Part shown: piece by piece, positions 1-8,415 of the stretch
Numbering within the stretch: the first letter of the stretch is position 1
Layout of the letters: the number at the start of each line of letters is the position of its first letter
Source: Phaeobacter gallaeciensis DSM 26640
Lineage (GTDB): Bacteria > Pseudomonadota > Alphaproteobacteria > Rhodobacterales > Rhodobacteraceae
Direction: 5' to 3'
NCBI RefSeq assembly: GCF_000511385.1
Contig: NC_023137.1
Coordinates: 1,247,001-1,311,000 of the forward strand
DNA: 64,000 bases
Program-made: the position numbers and the translations under genes
The notes under the pieces: generated by a model
What the model was told of the DNA's origin: nothing
Databases searched by the model: none
Seen by the model: the letters and a program-made list of their open reading frames with translations, nothing else

Positions 1-812
1 CCGCCGGTTGCGTTTTCAATGGTGACGCCATGGGCAATGGTCACATCGCTTTCGGCATCGAAACTGGAGAAATGCATCTCGCGCAGATCCAGCGCGACCG
101 CATTGGTCCGGTCGCTTGCATTGAATGTATCCCGGCCACCGGTGTCCCAAACCACATCTACCGTATCCGTACGCGACCCGCGATACGTGGTATTGCCAGT
201 GTTGAAATCCGCAGCGCCCCAGATGTCCTGCAGCGCCAGCACGTCAAACAGCATCATTGCGTCGCTGTCCTCCCCGTTTACCGGGTTCTCCCGGTAGGAC
301 ATCACAGAGTATAGGTTGCTGTCATACTGTTCAGGCAGGTTTGCGTCATGGGTGTGCTGCAGGCCAAGAGCATGTCCCAGCTCATGCAGGATCAAGCTTT
401 CGCGATTGTCCTGTGACATATCCAGCGTATTGTCGAACACGGCAAAGCCATCCCAACTGGTGATATCATTGCCGCGGTAGCTCATGCTGTAGCCGCCGAC
501 GCCAACAGTGCTGCCCGGGATGGTTACGGAGCCAAGGTTCATATCCGGGTCACTGGAGCCTTGGACCTCGACAAAATCGACGTTGAGAAAGGTCTCGATA
601 TGGGCGAACGCATCGGCAAAGGCGGCTTTTTCGGCGGCGCTGAAGCTTTGCCAGCCGGAGTAACTCGAGCCAGTGGGCAGGTCGCCCGGCGCGGAGTTGC
701 CCGCGAACTGATAGGTGATGGTGAGGCGTGGGGCGTCATCGCCGTTCATCGGGTTGCGGGTGTAGAACCCGTCGAACTGCATGGCCTGGATGATCTGGGA
801 AGGTTGTAACAT
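1..812 (-). CDS. Serralysin-type (M10) secreted zinc metalloprotease, C-terminus cut by window edge
   Basis: Reverse-strand frame open from the ATG at 812 to the window edge (270 residues, incomplete). Residues 143-153 read HELGHALGLQH, the metzincin zinc motif HExxHxxGxxH, and residues 169-173 SVMSY are the Met-turn. After about residue 185 the sequence looks like the start of the peptidase M10 C-terminal, serralysin-type region. There is no Sec signal peptide at the N-terminus, which fits family members exported by a type I secretion system using a C-terminal signal outside this window. It is divergent from pccB across a 217-nt gap. The protease call is firm; substrate and export route are inferred. 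Confidence 0.88.
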   Translation of the reverse strand, partial: MLQPSQIIQAMQFDGFYTRNPMNGDDAPRLTITYQFAGNSAPGDLPTGSSYSGWQSFSAAEKAAFADAFAHIETFLNVDFVEVQGSSDPDMNLGSVTIPGSTVGVGGYSMSYRGNDITSWDGFAVFDNTLDMSQDNRESLILHELGHALGLQHTHDANLPEQYDSNLYSVMSYRENPVNGEDSDAMMLFDVLALQDIWGAADFNTGNTTYRGSRTDTVDVVWDTGGRDTFNASDRTNAVALDLREMHFSSFDAESDVTIAHGVTIENATG

Positions 813-917
813 GGGGGGTGTTCCGTTTCCGTTAGTCGACCCCGGTGATACGAGCACACCCGTCAGCACATCAAGAATACCGGCCGCTTCGACGGTTTCT
901 GCGCGGTTCTGCGCTGA

Positions 918-957
918 TTTGCAAATTAGCGTATCGGTTACGCAAATGCTTTGCAAA
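918..957. promoter_or_regulatory. Two TTTGCAAA palindromes, candidate PccR/ScfR operators upstream of pccB
   Basis: Identical 8-bp palindromes TTTGCAAA occur at 918-925 and 950-957, 32 bp apart (about three helical turns), with a related ACGCAAATGC half-way at 940-949 and another half-site at 958-963. They lie 73-112 bp upstream of the pccB start. In Rhodobacter sphaeroides the XRE-type regulator PccR controls pcc genes through TTTGCAAA-type repeats (recalled from the literature). That these copies bind a PccR orthologue is inference; no pccR gene is visible in this window. Confidence 0.6.
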
Positions 958-1029
958 TTTGCCATTATTGACTTTGGCTTGGCGTGTTCAGCGTCTATGG
1001 TCGCCTGAAATTCAACAGGGGGCATGGCC

Positions 1030-2562
1030 ATGAAAGATATCCTTTCCGAGCTGGAAGACCGTCGCAACGCAGCGCGACTGGGGGGCGGACAAAAGCGGAT
1101 CGACGCCCAGCACGGGCGCGGTAAATTGACCGCGCGCGAGCGGATCGAACTGCTGCTGGACGAGGGTAGTTTCGAAGAATTCGATATGTTCGTGGCGCAC
1201 CGCTGCACCGATTTCGGTATGGAAAAACAGCGTCCGGCTGGCGATGGCGTGGTCACTGGCTGGGGCACCATCAATGGCCGGATGGTCTATGTCTTCAGCC
1301 AGGATTTCACCGTGTTCGGCGGCTCCCTGTCGGAGACCCACGCGCAAAAGATCTGCAAGATCATGGATATGGCGGTGCAGAACGGCGCGCCCGTCATCGG
1401 CATCAACGATTCCGGTGGCGCGCGGATTCAGGAGGGCGTCGCCTCGCTCGCCGGATATGCCGAAGTGTTCCAGCGCAACATCATGGCCTCCGGCGTGGTG
1501 CCACAGATTTCCGTCATCATGGGCCCCTGTGCCGGCGGCGCGGTCTACTCCCCTGCGATGACCGATTTCATCTTTATGGTGAAAGACACATCCTACATGT
1601 TCGTGACCGGCCCCGACGTGGTGAAGACCGTCACCAATGAGGTGGTGACGGCTGAAGAACTGGGCGGGGCCTCGACCCACACGAAGAAGTCCTCGGTGGC
1701 TGATGGGGCGTTCGAAAACGATGTAGAAGCCTTGGCAGAGGTCCGCCGACTGGTCGACTTCCTGCCGCTGAACAATCGCGAAAAACCGCCGGTGCGCCCC
1801 TTCTTTGATGAGCCGGGCCGCGTTGAGACCTCGCTCGACACTCTGATTCCAGAGAATCCCAACACGCCCTACGACATGAAGGAGTTGATCCACAAAGTCG
1901 CGGATGAGGGGGATTTCTACGAAATTCAGGAAGATTTCGCCAAGAACATCATCACCGGTTTCATCCGCCTTGAGGGGCAGACCGTGGGTGTTGTCGCCAA
2001 CCAGCCGATGGTTCTGGCGGGCTGCCTCGACATCGATTCCAGCCGCAAGGCAGCGCGGTTTGTCCGCTTTTGTGATTGTTTCGAGATCCCGATCCTGACG
2101 CTGGTGGATGTTCCGGGCTTCCTGCCGGGGACCAGTCAAGAATATGGCGGCGTGATCAAACACGGCGCGAAGCTGCTGTTTGCCTATGGCGAGGCGACGG
2201 TACCCAAAGTGACCGTCATTACCCGCAAGGCCTATGGTGGCGCCTATGACGTGATGGCGTCCAAACATCTGCGCGGTGATTTCAACTATGCGTGGCCGAC
2301 GGCTGAAATTGCGGTGATGGGCGCCAAAGGGGCGACCGAGATCATTCACCGCGCCGATCTGGCGGATGCTGACAAGATTGCCGAGCATACCAAGGACTAC
2401 GAGGAGCGCTTTGCCAATCCGTTTGTGGCGGCAGAGCGCGGCTTCATCGATGAGGTGATCATGCCGCAATCCACCCGCAAACGCGTTAGCCGTGCCTTCG
2501 CGTCGTTGCGGGGCAAACAGCTGAAAAACCCGTGGAAGAAACACGACAATATCCCTCTTTGA
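1030..2562 (+). CDS. pccB: Propionyl-CoA carboxylase beta subunit (carboxyltransferase)
   Basis: A 510-residue protein starting [12 protein letters not shown], the usual length for bacterial PccB. It transfers the carboxyl group from carboxybiotin on PccA to propionyl-CoA, giving methylmalonyl-CoA. Both crotonase-like carboxyltransferase halves are present. The N-half shows [15 protein letters not shown] and the C-half [15 protein letters not shown] and [11 protein letters not shown], glycine-rich oxyanion and CoA-binding segments of this family. An in-frame ATG also occurs at 1024, but the Shine-Dalgarno AGGGGG at 1017-1022 is only one base from it and 7 nt from 1030, so 1030 is preferred. 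It is the first gene of the propionate locus, behind the TTTGCAAA sites. Confidence 0.96.
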   Translation: MKDILSELEDRRNAARLGGGQKRIDAQHGRGKLTARERIELLLDEGSFEEFDMFVAHRCTDFGMEKQRPAGDGVVTGWGTINGRMVYVFSQDFTVFGGSLSETHAQKICKIMDMAVQNGAPVIGINDSGGARIQEGVASLAGYAEVFQRNIMASGVVPQISVIMGPCAGGAVYSPAMTDFIFMVKDTSYMFVTGPDVVKTVTNEVVTAEELGGASTHTKKSSVADGAFENDVEALAEVRRLVDFLPLNNREKPPVRPFFDEPGRVETSLDTLIPENPNTPYDMKELIHKVADEGDFYEIQEDFAKNIITGFIRLEGQTVGVVANQPMVLAGCLDIDSSRKAARFVRFCDCFEIPILTLVDVPGFLPGTSQEYGGVIKHGAKLLFAYGEATVPKVTVITRKAYGGAYDVMASKHLRGDFNYAWPTAEIAVMGAKGATEIIHRADLADADKIAEHTKDYEERFANPFVAAERGFIDEVIMPQSTRKRVSRAFASLRGKQLKNPWKKHDNIPL

Positions 2563-2564
2563 GA

Positions 2565-2580
2565 TCCGGACCATTCCGGA
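2565..2580 (+). terminator. Small hairpin just after pccB
   Basis: TCCGGA at 2565-2570 and again at 2575-2580 are self-complementary and flank CCAT, giving a 6-bp stem 3 nt after the pccB stop. There is no T-run, so an intrinsic terminator is not proven; it may protect the mRNA 3' end. Confidence 0.3.
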
Positions 2581-2843
2581 ATTCCTGAACCCAGACCCTT
2601 GCGGCCAAAGGTAAATATCGCCTTGGTTGCGAGGGGAGATGAGGATGCAACCCTGATGTTAGCGCTGCGATATGCCGGGATATGCTGCCGCAATGGTGGG
2701 GAAAGCTTGTGGGAAATCAGGGATCTGGAACCAATCGCCCGTGATCGGGGTGGATTGTTCGCAAAATGCGATCAATTTGAGCGACCACATGCTTTAGCGC
2801 CCACATTTGCGTCTTTGTTTGACACCGGAACCGAATCTGCCCC

Positions 2844-3362
2844 ATGATCCGCGCCAGCTCATATCGGACAGCGCGCACCGCGTGTGCAGCGCCTGCAGCC
2901 CCGACAGGAGGAGCCCATCTTTTTTGGGGTCGGGGCTGCGGTATTGGGCCTGTCATCAGATTTGTTTCCGGCGTCTCTTTGATCGTGTTTGCCCTGTGCC
3001 TTGGCATCGCGGAGCGGGCTGATGCTGTTCCCGTTGATGTGCCGTCAGGCCAAAGTGTTGATCTCCATGAAGTGCTGCTGGACGAGACCACCGGCGAACT
3101 CTGGGTGCGCTTTCGCTTTCTGGCGCCGCAGATTGCGCGTGATCTGGCGGGGGTCAGCTATGAGCAGGCGGCGCCGGATATGGATCACCTCTGTCAGACA
3201 CTTGCCTTGGCCTATCTGCGGCAGCATCAGCTGGCGCCCGCCCGGGTGGTGATCTCGTTGTCGGATCGTGAGGTGCCGTTTGGCCAGCCGGATGCCGCCG
3301 CAACGCAGTTCTTCGAAAGCTATCGCCCTGAAGGTGACAGCTGCATCTGGGAGGCGTTCTGA
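2844..3362 (+). CDS. Exported DUF6497-like hypothetical protein (start uncertain)
   Basis: The 172-codon frame has an odd basic and Cys-rich N-terminus, then a signal-peptide-like stretch at about residues 37-61 (VIRFVSGVSLIVFALCLG ending in ADA), then a mature domain of about 110 residues ending GDSCIWEAF. The mature part resembles the DUF6497 family common in Rhodobacteraceae, a family without assigned function. Translation probably begins later than 2844: the first 35 residues overlap a strong hairpin (2893-2941) and no ATG lies right before the signal peptide. Sits between pccB and pccA with several other small envelope genes. Gene is likely real; family moderately sure; start unsure. Confidence 0.65.
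   Translation: MIRASSYRTARTACAAPAAPTGGAHLFWGRGCGIGPVIRFVSGVSLIVFALCLGIAERADAVPVDVPSGQSVDLHEVLLDETTGELWVRFRFLAPQIARDLAGVSYEQAAPDMDHLCQTLALAYLRQHQLAPARVVISLSDREVPFGQPDAAATQFFESYRPEGDSCIWEAF
2893..2941. repeat. 13-bp inverted repeat around an AGGAGG/T-run loop
   Basis: Arms GCAGCCCCGAC (2895-2905) and GTCGGGGCTGC (2929-2939) are perfectly complementary and extend one G-T and one C-G pair outward. The 23-nt loop contains AGGAGG and a run of T. The structure would hide this AGGAGG in a loop or act as a transcription terminator or attenuator for the upstream unit. Confidence 0.55.
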
Positions 3363-3532
3363 TGATTTCCTGTATGCACCGGGATGATGTCAGGGCACCG
3401 TCTCCGGTTCTGGTGGCGCCCGGCGTCACAAAAATGCCGATCAAGGCTGAAAACTGGCGCTTTTTTGCAGCTTTATCCCGCGAACTGCCATCGTGCTCTG
3501 CTTTGGGATGTGAAACCACGCGTATCTCGGTT

Positions 3533-3576
3533 ATTCTCGCGCCAGATCACATACGTGTGATCTGTTATTTGAGAAT
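3533..3576. repeat. Nested inverted repeat upstream of small lipoprotein gene
   Basis: CAGATCACA (3543-3551) and TGTGATCTG (3556-3564) form a perfect 9-bp stem with loop TACG. Outside it ATTCTC (3533-3538) pairs with GAGAAT (3571-3576). It lies 58 nt before the ATG at 3634. It could be a dyad operator, a 5'-UTR hairpin, or the end of an upstream transcript. 3363-3633 otherwise shows no convincing gene. Confidence 0.5.
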
Positions 3577-3633
3577 GAGGCAGGCGCCGGCCGTGGCCCG
3601 CGCAGGTTTCAAAGACACAATTGGGAGACAGAA

Positions 3634-3774
3634 ATGTCCAAGAGCATCAAACTCGTTGCCCTCGCGGGCCTGCTTGCAGCCGCTGCAGCCTGTGCACAGC
3701 AGGAAGAAGAATACGTCGTTGTCGAGCCCGAGCCGATTTCGGCTGAGCCTGTCTACACCGGCAAATACAAGTAA
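3634..3774 (+). CDS. Small (46-residue) acidic lipoprotein
   Basis: A short ORF of 46 residues with a clear lipoprotein signal: N-terminal MSKSIKLVALAGLLAAAAAC with the lipobox cysteine at residue 20, followed by AQQEEE and an acidic, proline-containing tail ending YTGKYK. After cleavage only about 27 residues remain anchored to a membrane. GGGAGA at 3623-3628 gives a usable ribosome binding site 5 nt from the ATG, and a strong GC hairpin follows the stop. No function is known to me; many roseobacters carry similar tiny lipoproteins. Confidence rests on the signal, ribosome binding site and terminator context. Confidence 0.7.
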   Translation: MSKSIKLVALAGLLAAAAACAQQEEEYVVVEPEPISAEPVYTGKYK

Positions 3775-3783
3775 TCACTACAG

Positions 3784-3807
3784 GGGTCCGGCCCTGCGGC
3801 CGGACTC
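3784..3807 (+). terminator. GC-rich hairpin after the small lipoprotein gene
   Basis: GTCCGGCC (3786-3793) and GGCCGGAC (3798-3805) form a perfect 8-bp stem with loop CTGC, 11 nt after the stop codon. No T-run follows, so it may be a weak or Rho-assisted terminator. Confidence 0.5.
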
Positions 3808-3843
3808 CACCGTCCCGCGGGGTGCCGGATCGGAGGCACCATC

Positions 3844-4200
3844 ATGCTAAAACACCGCGGCTTTCCCGGTCGTCTGCCGGGTACCGATTTTCAATTCATC
3901 ATCCGCCGTCCTAACCCCAAGGGGGTCACGCCGATCACCCGGCGCGAGCGTTTTCGCGACCGTCGACCGGCGGACCGGCGCGCCGATGCCGGCTTCATGC
4001 AGGCGCTGTGGGATTGCTTTGGCGACCAGCCTTTTGAGCGGGGCAATCTGGATGCGGGGCGTCTCAGCTGGCTGTTTGGCCGCGAGGTAATCGCTGCAGA
4101 AGACCCGTTTGATCCCGAAAGCTACGAAGCACTGCTGGTCATCGACGTCGATGCCGCACAGCTGTCCTTTCCCGAAGTCTTCGACGGAAGCGCCCGCTAG
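3844..4200 (+). CDS. Hypothetical protein, 118 residues
   Basis: Unrecognised cytoplasmic-looking protein beginning MLKHRGFPGRLPGTD. The N-terminal half is basic and arginine-rich (several RR pairs up to residue 46); the C-terminal half is acidic, including LVIDVDAAQLSFPEVF. There is no signal peptide or membrane segment. A good ribosome binding site, GGAGG at 3834-3838, precedes the ATG by 5 nt, which is the main support that the gene is real. A GC hairpin follows at 4239. Nothing in the sequence tells its role. Confidence 0.65.
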   Translation: MLKHRGFPGRLPGTDFQFIIRRPNPKGVTPITRRERFRDRRPADRRADAGFMQALWDCFGDQPFERGNLDAGRLSWLFGREVIAAEDPFDPESYEALLVIDVDAAQLSFPEVFDGSAR

Positions 4201-4752
4201 GATGTTGACCGGGATTCTCCATAGCCCTCGTTGCTGTGACCGCCTTTGGGGGCGGTTGTGGCGCAGCGGTGGCAACAGGAACCCGGCGAATCTGTTGCTG
4301 GCGTCATCTATGGATCTGCCTGTTCTGCGGGCCGTAAAACAGCCTGCCAGACTGCGGGGCGGTGACACTAACCGGCGGTCAAATGGGCCTTTAGGGGCGG
4401 ATTTCGGCGTAATTCTGCACGGGACTTCCCGGTTTGCGCGAGTTCTCGCCAAATCCGCGTGCTTTGCAACTCAGGGGATGTTTCTGCGCCGAGCTGGGGG
4501 CAATCTGACAGAGACAGGTCAGCCTGTCGTGCATCTGATCCAGCCCCTTCGCCTGGAAGGGCAGGTTTGCCCCCCCAATCGCGGCCTGCCCATTTTTTCC
4601 TTGGATGCAAAGGCGGAAGCTTGCCAATTGCCCCCCAGTGTTTGGCAGGCTTCTGCGCATCCCCCTGATGCAGACCAGATATCCTTGTCTCCTGTCCAGG
4701 AGGCTGCAAACAGTTGTGCAGAGCTTGGATCACACAACGAAGGATCACTCCC
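4201..4752. other. 552-nt gap without a convincing gene; holds a 12-bp stem-loop at 4616-4653
   Basis: Frames crossing this stretch lack ribosome binding sites and recognisable composition, so no CDS is called. GAAGCTTGCCAA (4616-4627) pairs with TTGGCAGGCTTC (4642-4653) with one G-U wobble around a C-rich 14-nt loop, and a TTTTTT run lies upstream at 4593-4598. A non-coding RNA or an old degraded gene is possible; neither can be shown from sequence alone. Confidence 0.4.
4239..4256 (+). terminator. Short hairpin 39 nt after the 3844-4200 gene
   Basis: ACCGCC (4239-4244) pairs with GGCGGT (4251-4256) across TTTGGG. Short stem without a clear T-run; possible weak terminator. Confidence 0.3.
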
Positions 4753-4956
4753 ATGCAGGCAAAACTCATTCTCGCGGCCTTTGGCCTCTGCACCACACTT
4801 GCCGCCTGTGGCGACACCACGGGCGAACAGGTCGTCTATGGCGCCGGGGCCGGGGCGGTTGGCTCGGCACTTCTCAACGGCAACCTCGTCGCAGGTGCTG
4901 CCGTCGGGGCCGCCGCCAATGTCATCTATTGCAAGGAAAATCCGCACAAGTGCTAA
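4753..4956 (+). CDS. Small glycine/alanine-rich lipoprotein (67 residues)
   Basis: Starts MQAKLILAAFGLCTTLAAC, a lipoprotein signal with the lipobox cysteine at residue 19. The mature part holds a Gly-Ala repeat-like stretch (residues 30-59: GAGAGAVGSALL, then AGAAVGAAANV) typical of glycine-zipper membrane segments, and ends CKENPHKC with two cysteines. An upstream in-frame codon exists at 4714, but AAGGA at 4740-4744 is well placed for the ATG at 4753. Likely an envelope protein. It is followed by a clear intrinsic terminator before pccA. Function unknown. Confidence 0.78.
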   Translation: MQAKLILAAFGLCTTLAACGDTTGEQVVYGAGAGAVGSALLNGNLVAGAAVGAAANVIYCKENPHKC

Positions 4957-5037
4957 GGCGGTTTGCCCGCAGACAGGTCTGACGTCTGATCGCATGCCCC
5001 GTGCGGGCACGCGCCAGAACCGCCTATCCATCACCGC

Positions 5038-5082
5038 ACAAAGGCTGCGCCCGGAGCTCTCTCCGGCGTGGCCTTTTTTGTG
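5038..5082 (+). terminator. Rho-independent terminator between small lipoprotein and pccA
   Basis: Outer arms AAAGGC (5040-5045) and GCCTTT (5071-5076), with inner stem CCGGAG (5051-5056)/CTCCGG (5061-5066), followed by the T-run 5074-5079. Because CACAAAGG also mirrors CCTTTTTTGTG, it may work in both directions. It insulates pccA from upstream transcripts. Confidence 0.7.
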
Positions 5083-5156
5083 CTCCGACGAAGCCAAGAC
5101 CGTGGCGGGGCACGTCCTCGCACCACACGGAAGACACCGAAGACAAGGGACAGCCA

Positions 5157-7202
5157 ATGTTTGAGAAGATCCTGATCGCCAACCGGGGCGAAATCGCCTG
5201 CCGCGTCATCAAGACCGCCCGCAAGATGGGTATCAAGACCGTTTCCATATATTCGGACGCCGACAAGCAGTCCCTGCATGTGAAAATGGCCGATGAAGCC
5301 GTCCATATAGGCCCGCCGCCCGCAAACCAGTCCTATATCGTCATCGACAAGGTGATGGAGGCGATCCGCGCAACTGGCGCGCAGGCGGTGCATCCGGGCT
5401 ATGGGTTCCTGTCCGAAAACGCTAACTTTGCCGAGGCGCTGGCCGCTGAGAAGATCGCCTTTGTCGGTCCGCCGGTTGGCGCGATTGAGAGCATGGGCGA
5501 CAAGATCACCTCCAAGAAAATCGCGCAGGAGGCAGGTGTTAGCACCGTGCCCGGCTACATGGGGCTGATTGAGGACGCTGAAGAGGCGGTGAAAATCTCC
5601 AATGAGATCGGCTATCCGGTGATGATCAAGGCCTCCGCCGGCGGTGGTGGCAAGGGGATGCGGATCGCCTGGAGTGACGCCGAGGCCCGCGAAGGTTTTC
5701 AGTCCTCCAAGAACGAGGCGGCGAACTCCTTTGGTGATGACCGGATCTTCATTGAGAAATTTGTGACGCAACCGCGCCACATCGAAATTCAGGTGCTCTG
5801 CGATGCCCATGGAAATGGCATCTATCTGGGGGAGCGGGAATGTTCGATCCAGCGCCGCAACCAGAAAGTGGTGGAAGAGGCGCCGTCGCCCTTCCTCGAT
5901 GAAGACACCCGCCGCGCCATGGGGGAGCAGGCCGTAGCGCTGGCGAAGGCTGTCGGATATGCCTCGGCGGGGACGGTGGAATTCATCGTTGATGGCGAGA
6001 AGAATTTCTACTTTCTGGAAATGAACACCCGTCTGCAGGTCGAACATCCGGTGACCGAGTTGATCACCGGTGTCGATCTGGTCGAACAGATGATCCGCAT
6101 CGCCGGGGGGGAGCCGCTGTCGATCACCCAGAACGACGTCAAGCTGAACGGCTGGGCCATTGAAAACCGCCTCTATGCCGAAGATCCCTATCGAGGTTTT
6201 CTACCATCCATTGGGCGTCTGACCCGCTATCGTCCGCCCGCAGAGGTTGCTGCAGGCCCGCTGCATGACAGCGGCAAATGGCAGGGGGATGCCCCGGCCG
6301 GTGAGCTTGCTGTGCGCAATGATACTGGCGTTTTTGAGGGCGGCGAAATCTCGATGTACTACGACCCGATGATCGCCAAGCTTTGCACCTGGGGCCCCAC
6401 CCGAGAGGCGGCGATTGCGGCAATGCGCGATGCCCTCGATGGGTTTGAGGTTGAGGGCATTGGCCACAACCTGCCGTTTCTCAGCGCGGTGATGGATCAC
6501 CCGATCTTTATTGCGGGCACCATGACCACTGCCTTCATCGAGGAGCAATATCCCGAAGGCTTCAACGGGGTCGAACTGCCGGAGCAGGATCTGCGCAAGA
6601 TTGCAGCCGCCTCTGCGGCCATGCACCGGGTTGCCGAAATCCGCCGCACCCGCGTGTCGGGCCGGATGGACAATCACGAACGCAAGGTCGGTAGCGACTG
6701 GGTCGTGACCCTTCAGGATGTGTATTTCAACGTGACTGTTGACGCCGATCGTGACGGCTCCACCGTGCGCTTTGACGATGGCAGCGCGCTGCGCGTCGCC
6801 TCCGACTGGACGCCCGGCGACCAGTTGGCGCGGCTCACCGTGGGCGATGACAGTTTGGTGGTCAAAGTTGGCAAAATCTCTGGCGGCTTCCGCATCCGCT
6901 CGCGGGGGGCCGATCTGAAGGTCCATGTCCGCACCCCGCGTCAGGCCGAACTGGCCAAGCTGATGCCGGAGAAAATCGCCCCCGACACCTCCAAGCTGCT
7001 GCTCTGCCCGATGCCGGGTCTGGTGGTGAAACTGGAGGTCGAAGTCGGCGATGAGGTGCAGGAAGGTCAGGCGCTTTGCACGATTGAGGCAATGAAGATG
7101 GAGAATATCCTGCGCGCCGAGAAGAAAGGCGTGGTCAGCGCGATCAACGCTGCCGCTGGTGACAGCCTCGCCGTTGACGAAGTGATCATGGAATTCGAAT
7201 AA
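5157..7202 (+). CDS. pccA: Propionyl-CoA carboxylase alpha subunit (biotin carboxylase + biotin carrier)
   Basis: A 681-residue protein from the ATG at 5157 (MFEKILIANRGEIACRV). Residues 1-450 are the biotin carboxylase/ATP-grasp domain, with the glycine-rich ATP loop KASAGGGGKGMRIAW and biotin carboxylase motifs such as EMNTRLQVEHPVTE. The middle is the BT region that docks PccB. The last 70 residues are the biotinyl domain, with AMKM and the biotinylated lysine at about residue 647. It carboxylates biotin with ATP and bicarbonate; PccB then carboxylates propionyl-CoA. The in-frame extension back to 5001 overlaps the terminator and is rejected. The length matches marine roseobacter PccA. Confidence 0.97.
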   Translation: MFEKILIANRGEIACRVIKTARKMGIKTVSIYSDADKQSLHVKMADEAVHIGPPPANQSYIVIDKVMEAIRATGAQAVHPGYGFLSENANFAEALAAEKIAFVGPPVGAIESMGDKITSKKIAQEAGVSTVPGYMGLIEDAEEAVKISNEIGYPVMIKASAGGGGKGMRIAWSDAEAREGFQSSKNEAANSFGDDRIFIEKFVTQPRHIEIQVLCDAHGNGIYLGERECSIQRRNQKVVEEAPSPFLDEDTRRAMGEQAVALAKAVGYASAGTVEFIVDGEKNFYFLEMNTRLQVEHPVTELITGVDLVEQMIRIAGGEPLSITQNDVKLNGWAIENRLYAEDPYRGFLPSIGRLTRYRPPAEVAAGPLHDSGKWQGDAPAGELAVRNDTGVFEGGEISMYYDPMIAKLCTWGPTREAAIAAMRDALDGFEVEGIGHNLPFLSAVMDHPIFIAGTMTTAFIEEQYPEGFNGVELPEQDLRKIAAASAAMHRVAEIRRTRVSGRMDNHERKVGSDWVVTLQDVYFNVTVDADRDGSTVRFDDGSALRVASDWTPGDQLARLTVGDDSLVVKVGKISGGFRIRSRGADLKVHVRTPRQAELAKLMPEKIAPDTSKLLLCPMPGLVVKLEVEVGDEVQEGQALCTIEAMKMENILRAEKKGVVSAINAAAGDSLAVDEVIMEFE

Positions 7203-7208
7203 CACGGC

Positions 7209-7736
7209 ATGATGTCGGTGCAGTCATATCACAAATTGGCGCGTGTCGCCTGTGTGGCGCTGGCCCTTTCGGGGCTGGCGGGCTGCGCCTTGCAAGATGA
7301 GGCGGCGGCCCGTGCCGCCGTCGGCGACTGGGTGCAGCTGGGGGAGACGCAGTATTACTTCTCCCGCCGCAACTGCGCTGCAGGCGTGTTTGAAGTGAAG
7401 GCCACCCGCATTTCATCGCTACTGACCAAGGCGCGCTCAATCCGGGCGGGGCTGCGTCACCTCGATAACAACAAACCCGTCGCCTTTGAGGTTGAGGGCC
7501 TGTCGCCCAATATGGTCTCGGTTCAGGTGATGACGATGGATCAGGGCCGTGGCAATGGTATCTTCGCTGCCGGTATCGTCGGCAAGGACTGCATGCTGGA
7601 GGAGGTCAGCCGCGCTTATCTCATCGCTCTGCTCGATCCCACGTCGGTGCTGATTTATGAACCCCGCGCCCGCTTCATGGCGGTGGTCGACCGCACCAAC
7701 CGCCGCCTGTTCTACGCGCAGGGCGGGGGATCGTGA
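7209..7736 (+). CDS. Lipoprotein of the propionate locus, 175 residues
   Basis: N-terminal signal ARVACVALALSGLAGC with the lipobox cysteine at about residue 26; mature part of about 150 residues with further cysteines in RRNCAAG and GKDCMLEE that could form a disulfide. It starts 6 nt after the pccA stop, so it is probably cotranscribed. Its product is expected in the periplasm or on a membrane, with no obvious link to cytosolic propionyl-CoA chemistry. I do not recognise a named domain. Gene real; function unknown. Confidence 0.8.
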   Translation: MMSVQSYHKLARVACVALALSGLAGCALQDEAAARAAVGDWVQLGETQYYFSRRNCAAGVFEVKATRISSLLTKARSIRAGLRHLDNNKPVAFEVEGLSPNMVSVQVMTMDQGRGNGIFAAGIVGKDCMLEEVSRAYLIALLDPTSVLIYEPRARFMAVVDRTNRRLFYAQGGGS

Positions 7737-7809
7737 TGCGCTGTCGCTCTCTCCTTGGCGCTCAGCATAGAGGTTGCAGCGACACAAGCCTGCATCAGTC
7801 CGTGTCCGC

Positions 7810-8415
7810 TCAGCTGCCGCGCCGCTCCTCGACCTCGCGCAGACGGGAGGGGAATTTGTCAATCGTCCGGCTCAGCTCGCGCACTGTCCAGGGTTGCGGT
7901 TTGCGCAGTTTGACACCGCCATCCTTGCCGATCAGCACCAGCATGAACCCCCGTGGCCGCAACTTCTTGCGCAGCGCAGATTTCACGCTGGGGTCGGTAT
8001 CGATCAGTACGACGACATCGCGCTCCAGCAAGGCCTCGGCTCCGTCCGTCAGCCGCTCCATCTGTTCATGGAAGCGTGGATCAGCGGGGCTATCGGCGAA
8101 GACCACGATGGGCCGGTGCAGCCACATCAGATCGTCCAGCTCAACACTGGCACCGGGGCGCACGAGTTGCACCAGAGGGTCGGCAGGCGGATCCGCAACC
8201 TCCACCAGGGCCTCGGCGTCGGTTGCTTCCGGCGATGTGGTTTCCTCCGTCATGACCCCGGTATCTTCAGCAGCAGCAGCAGCGGCCTGTTGTGCAACGC
8301 CCGCAGATGGCAGCCCCATGGCAAGCAGAACCATCAGCCCCAGTATCCCAGCCGATCCAATTCGCGGTTCTGCCAGCCCAAAACGGGTTTTTCCAAAGAC
8401 AAACAAGTGTTTCAT
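7810..8415 (-). CDS. Exported DUF4174 domain protein
   Basis: 201 residues from the ATG at 8415, chosen because AGGAG lies 6 nt upstream on the minus strand. The first about 42 residues have a basic start and a hydrophobic segment (GILGLMVLLAMGLPSAGVAQ), a Sec signal; a low-complexity Ala/Glu/Thr linker follows. The C-terminal about 110 residues (HRPIVVFADSPADPRF through PWTVRELSRTIDKFPSR) match the DUF4174 pattern, a thioredoxin-like fold family without redox cysteines. It lies opposite to its neighbours within the propionate locus. Periplasmic protein of unknown role. Confidence 0.8.
   Translation of the reverse strand: MKHLFVFGKTRFGLAEPRIGSAGILGLMVLLAMGLPSAGVAQQAAAAAAEDTGVMTEETTSPEATDAEALVEVADPPADPLVQLVRPGASVELDDLMWLHRPIVVFADSPADPRFHEQMERLTDGAEALLERDVVVLIDTDPSVKSALRKKLRPRGFMLVLIGKDGGVKLRKPQPWTVRELSRTIDKFPSRLREVEERRGS

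Noticed and set aside
1012..2574. 520-codon open frame antisense to pccB
   Set aside because: His-rich shadow of a strongly coded gene; no family pattern and no ribosome binding site.
3543..3564. Inverted repeat as a CRP site
   Set aside because: The half-sites are in reverse order (TCACA-N4-TGTGA) compared with the TGTGA-N6-TCACA consensus.
3362..3850. 162-codon plus-strand frame starting MISCMHRDD
   Set aside because: No ribosome binding site or family; covers the small lipoprotein in another frame and two hairpins.
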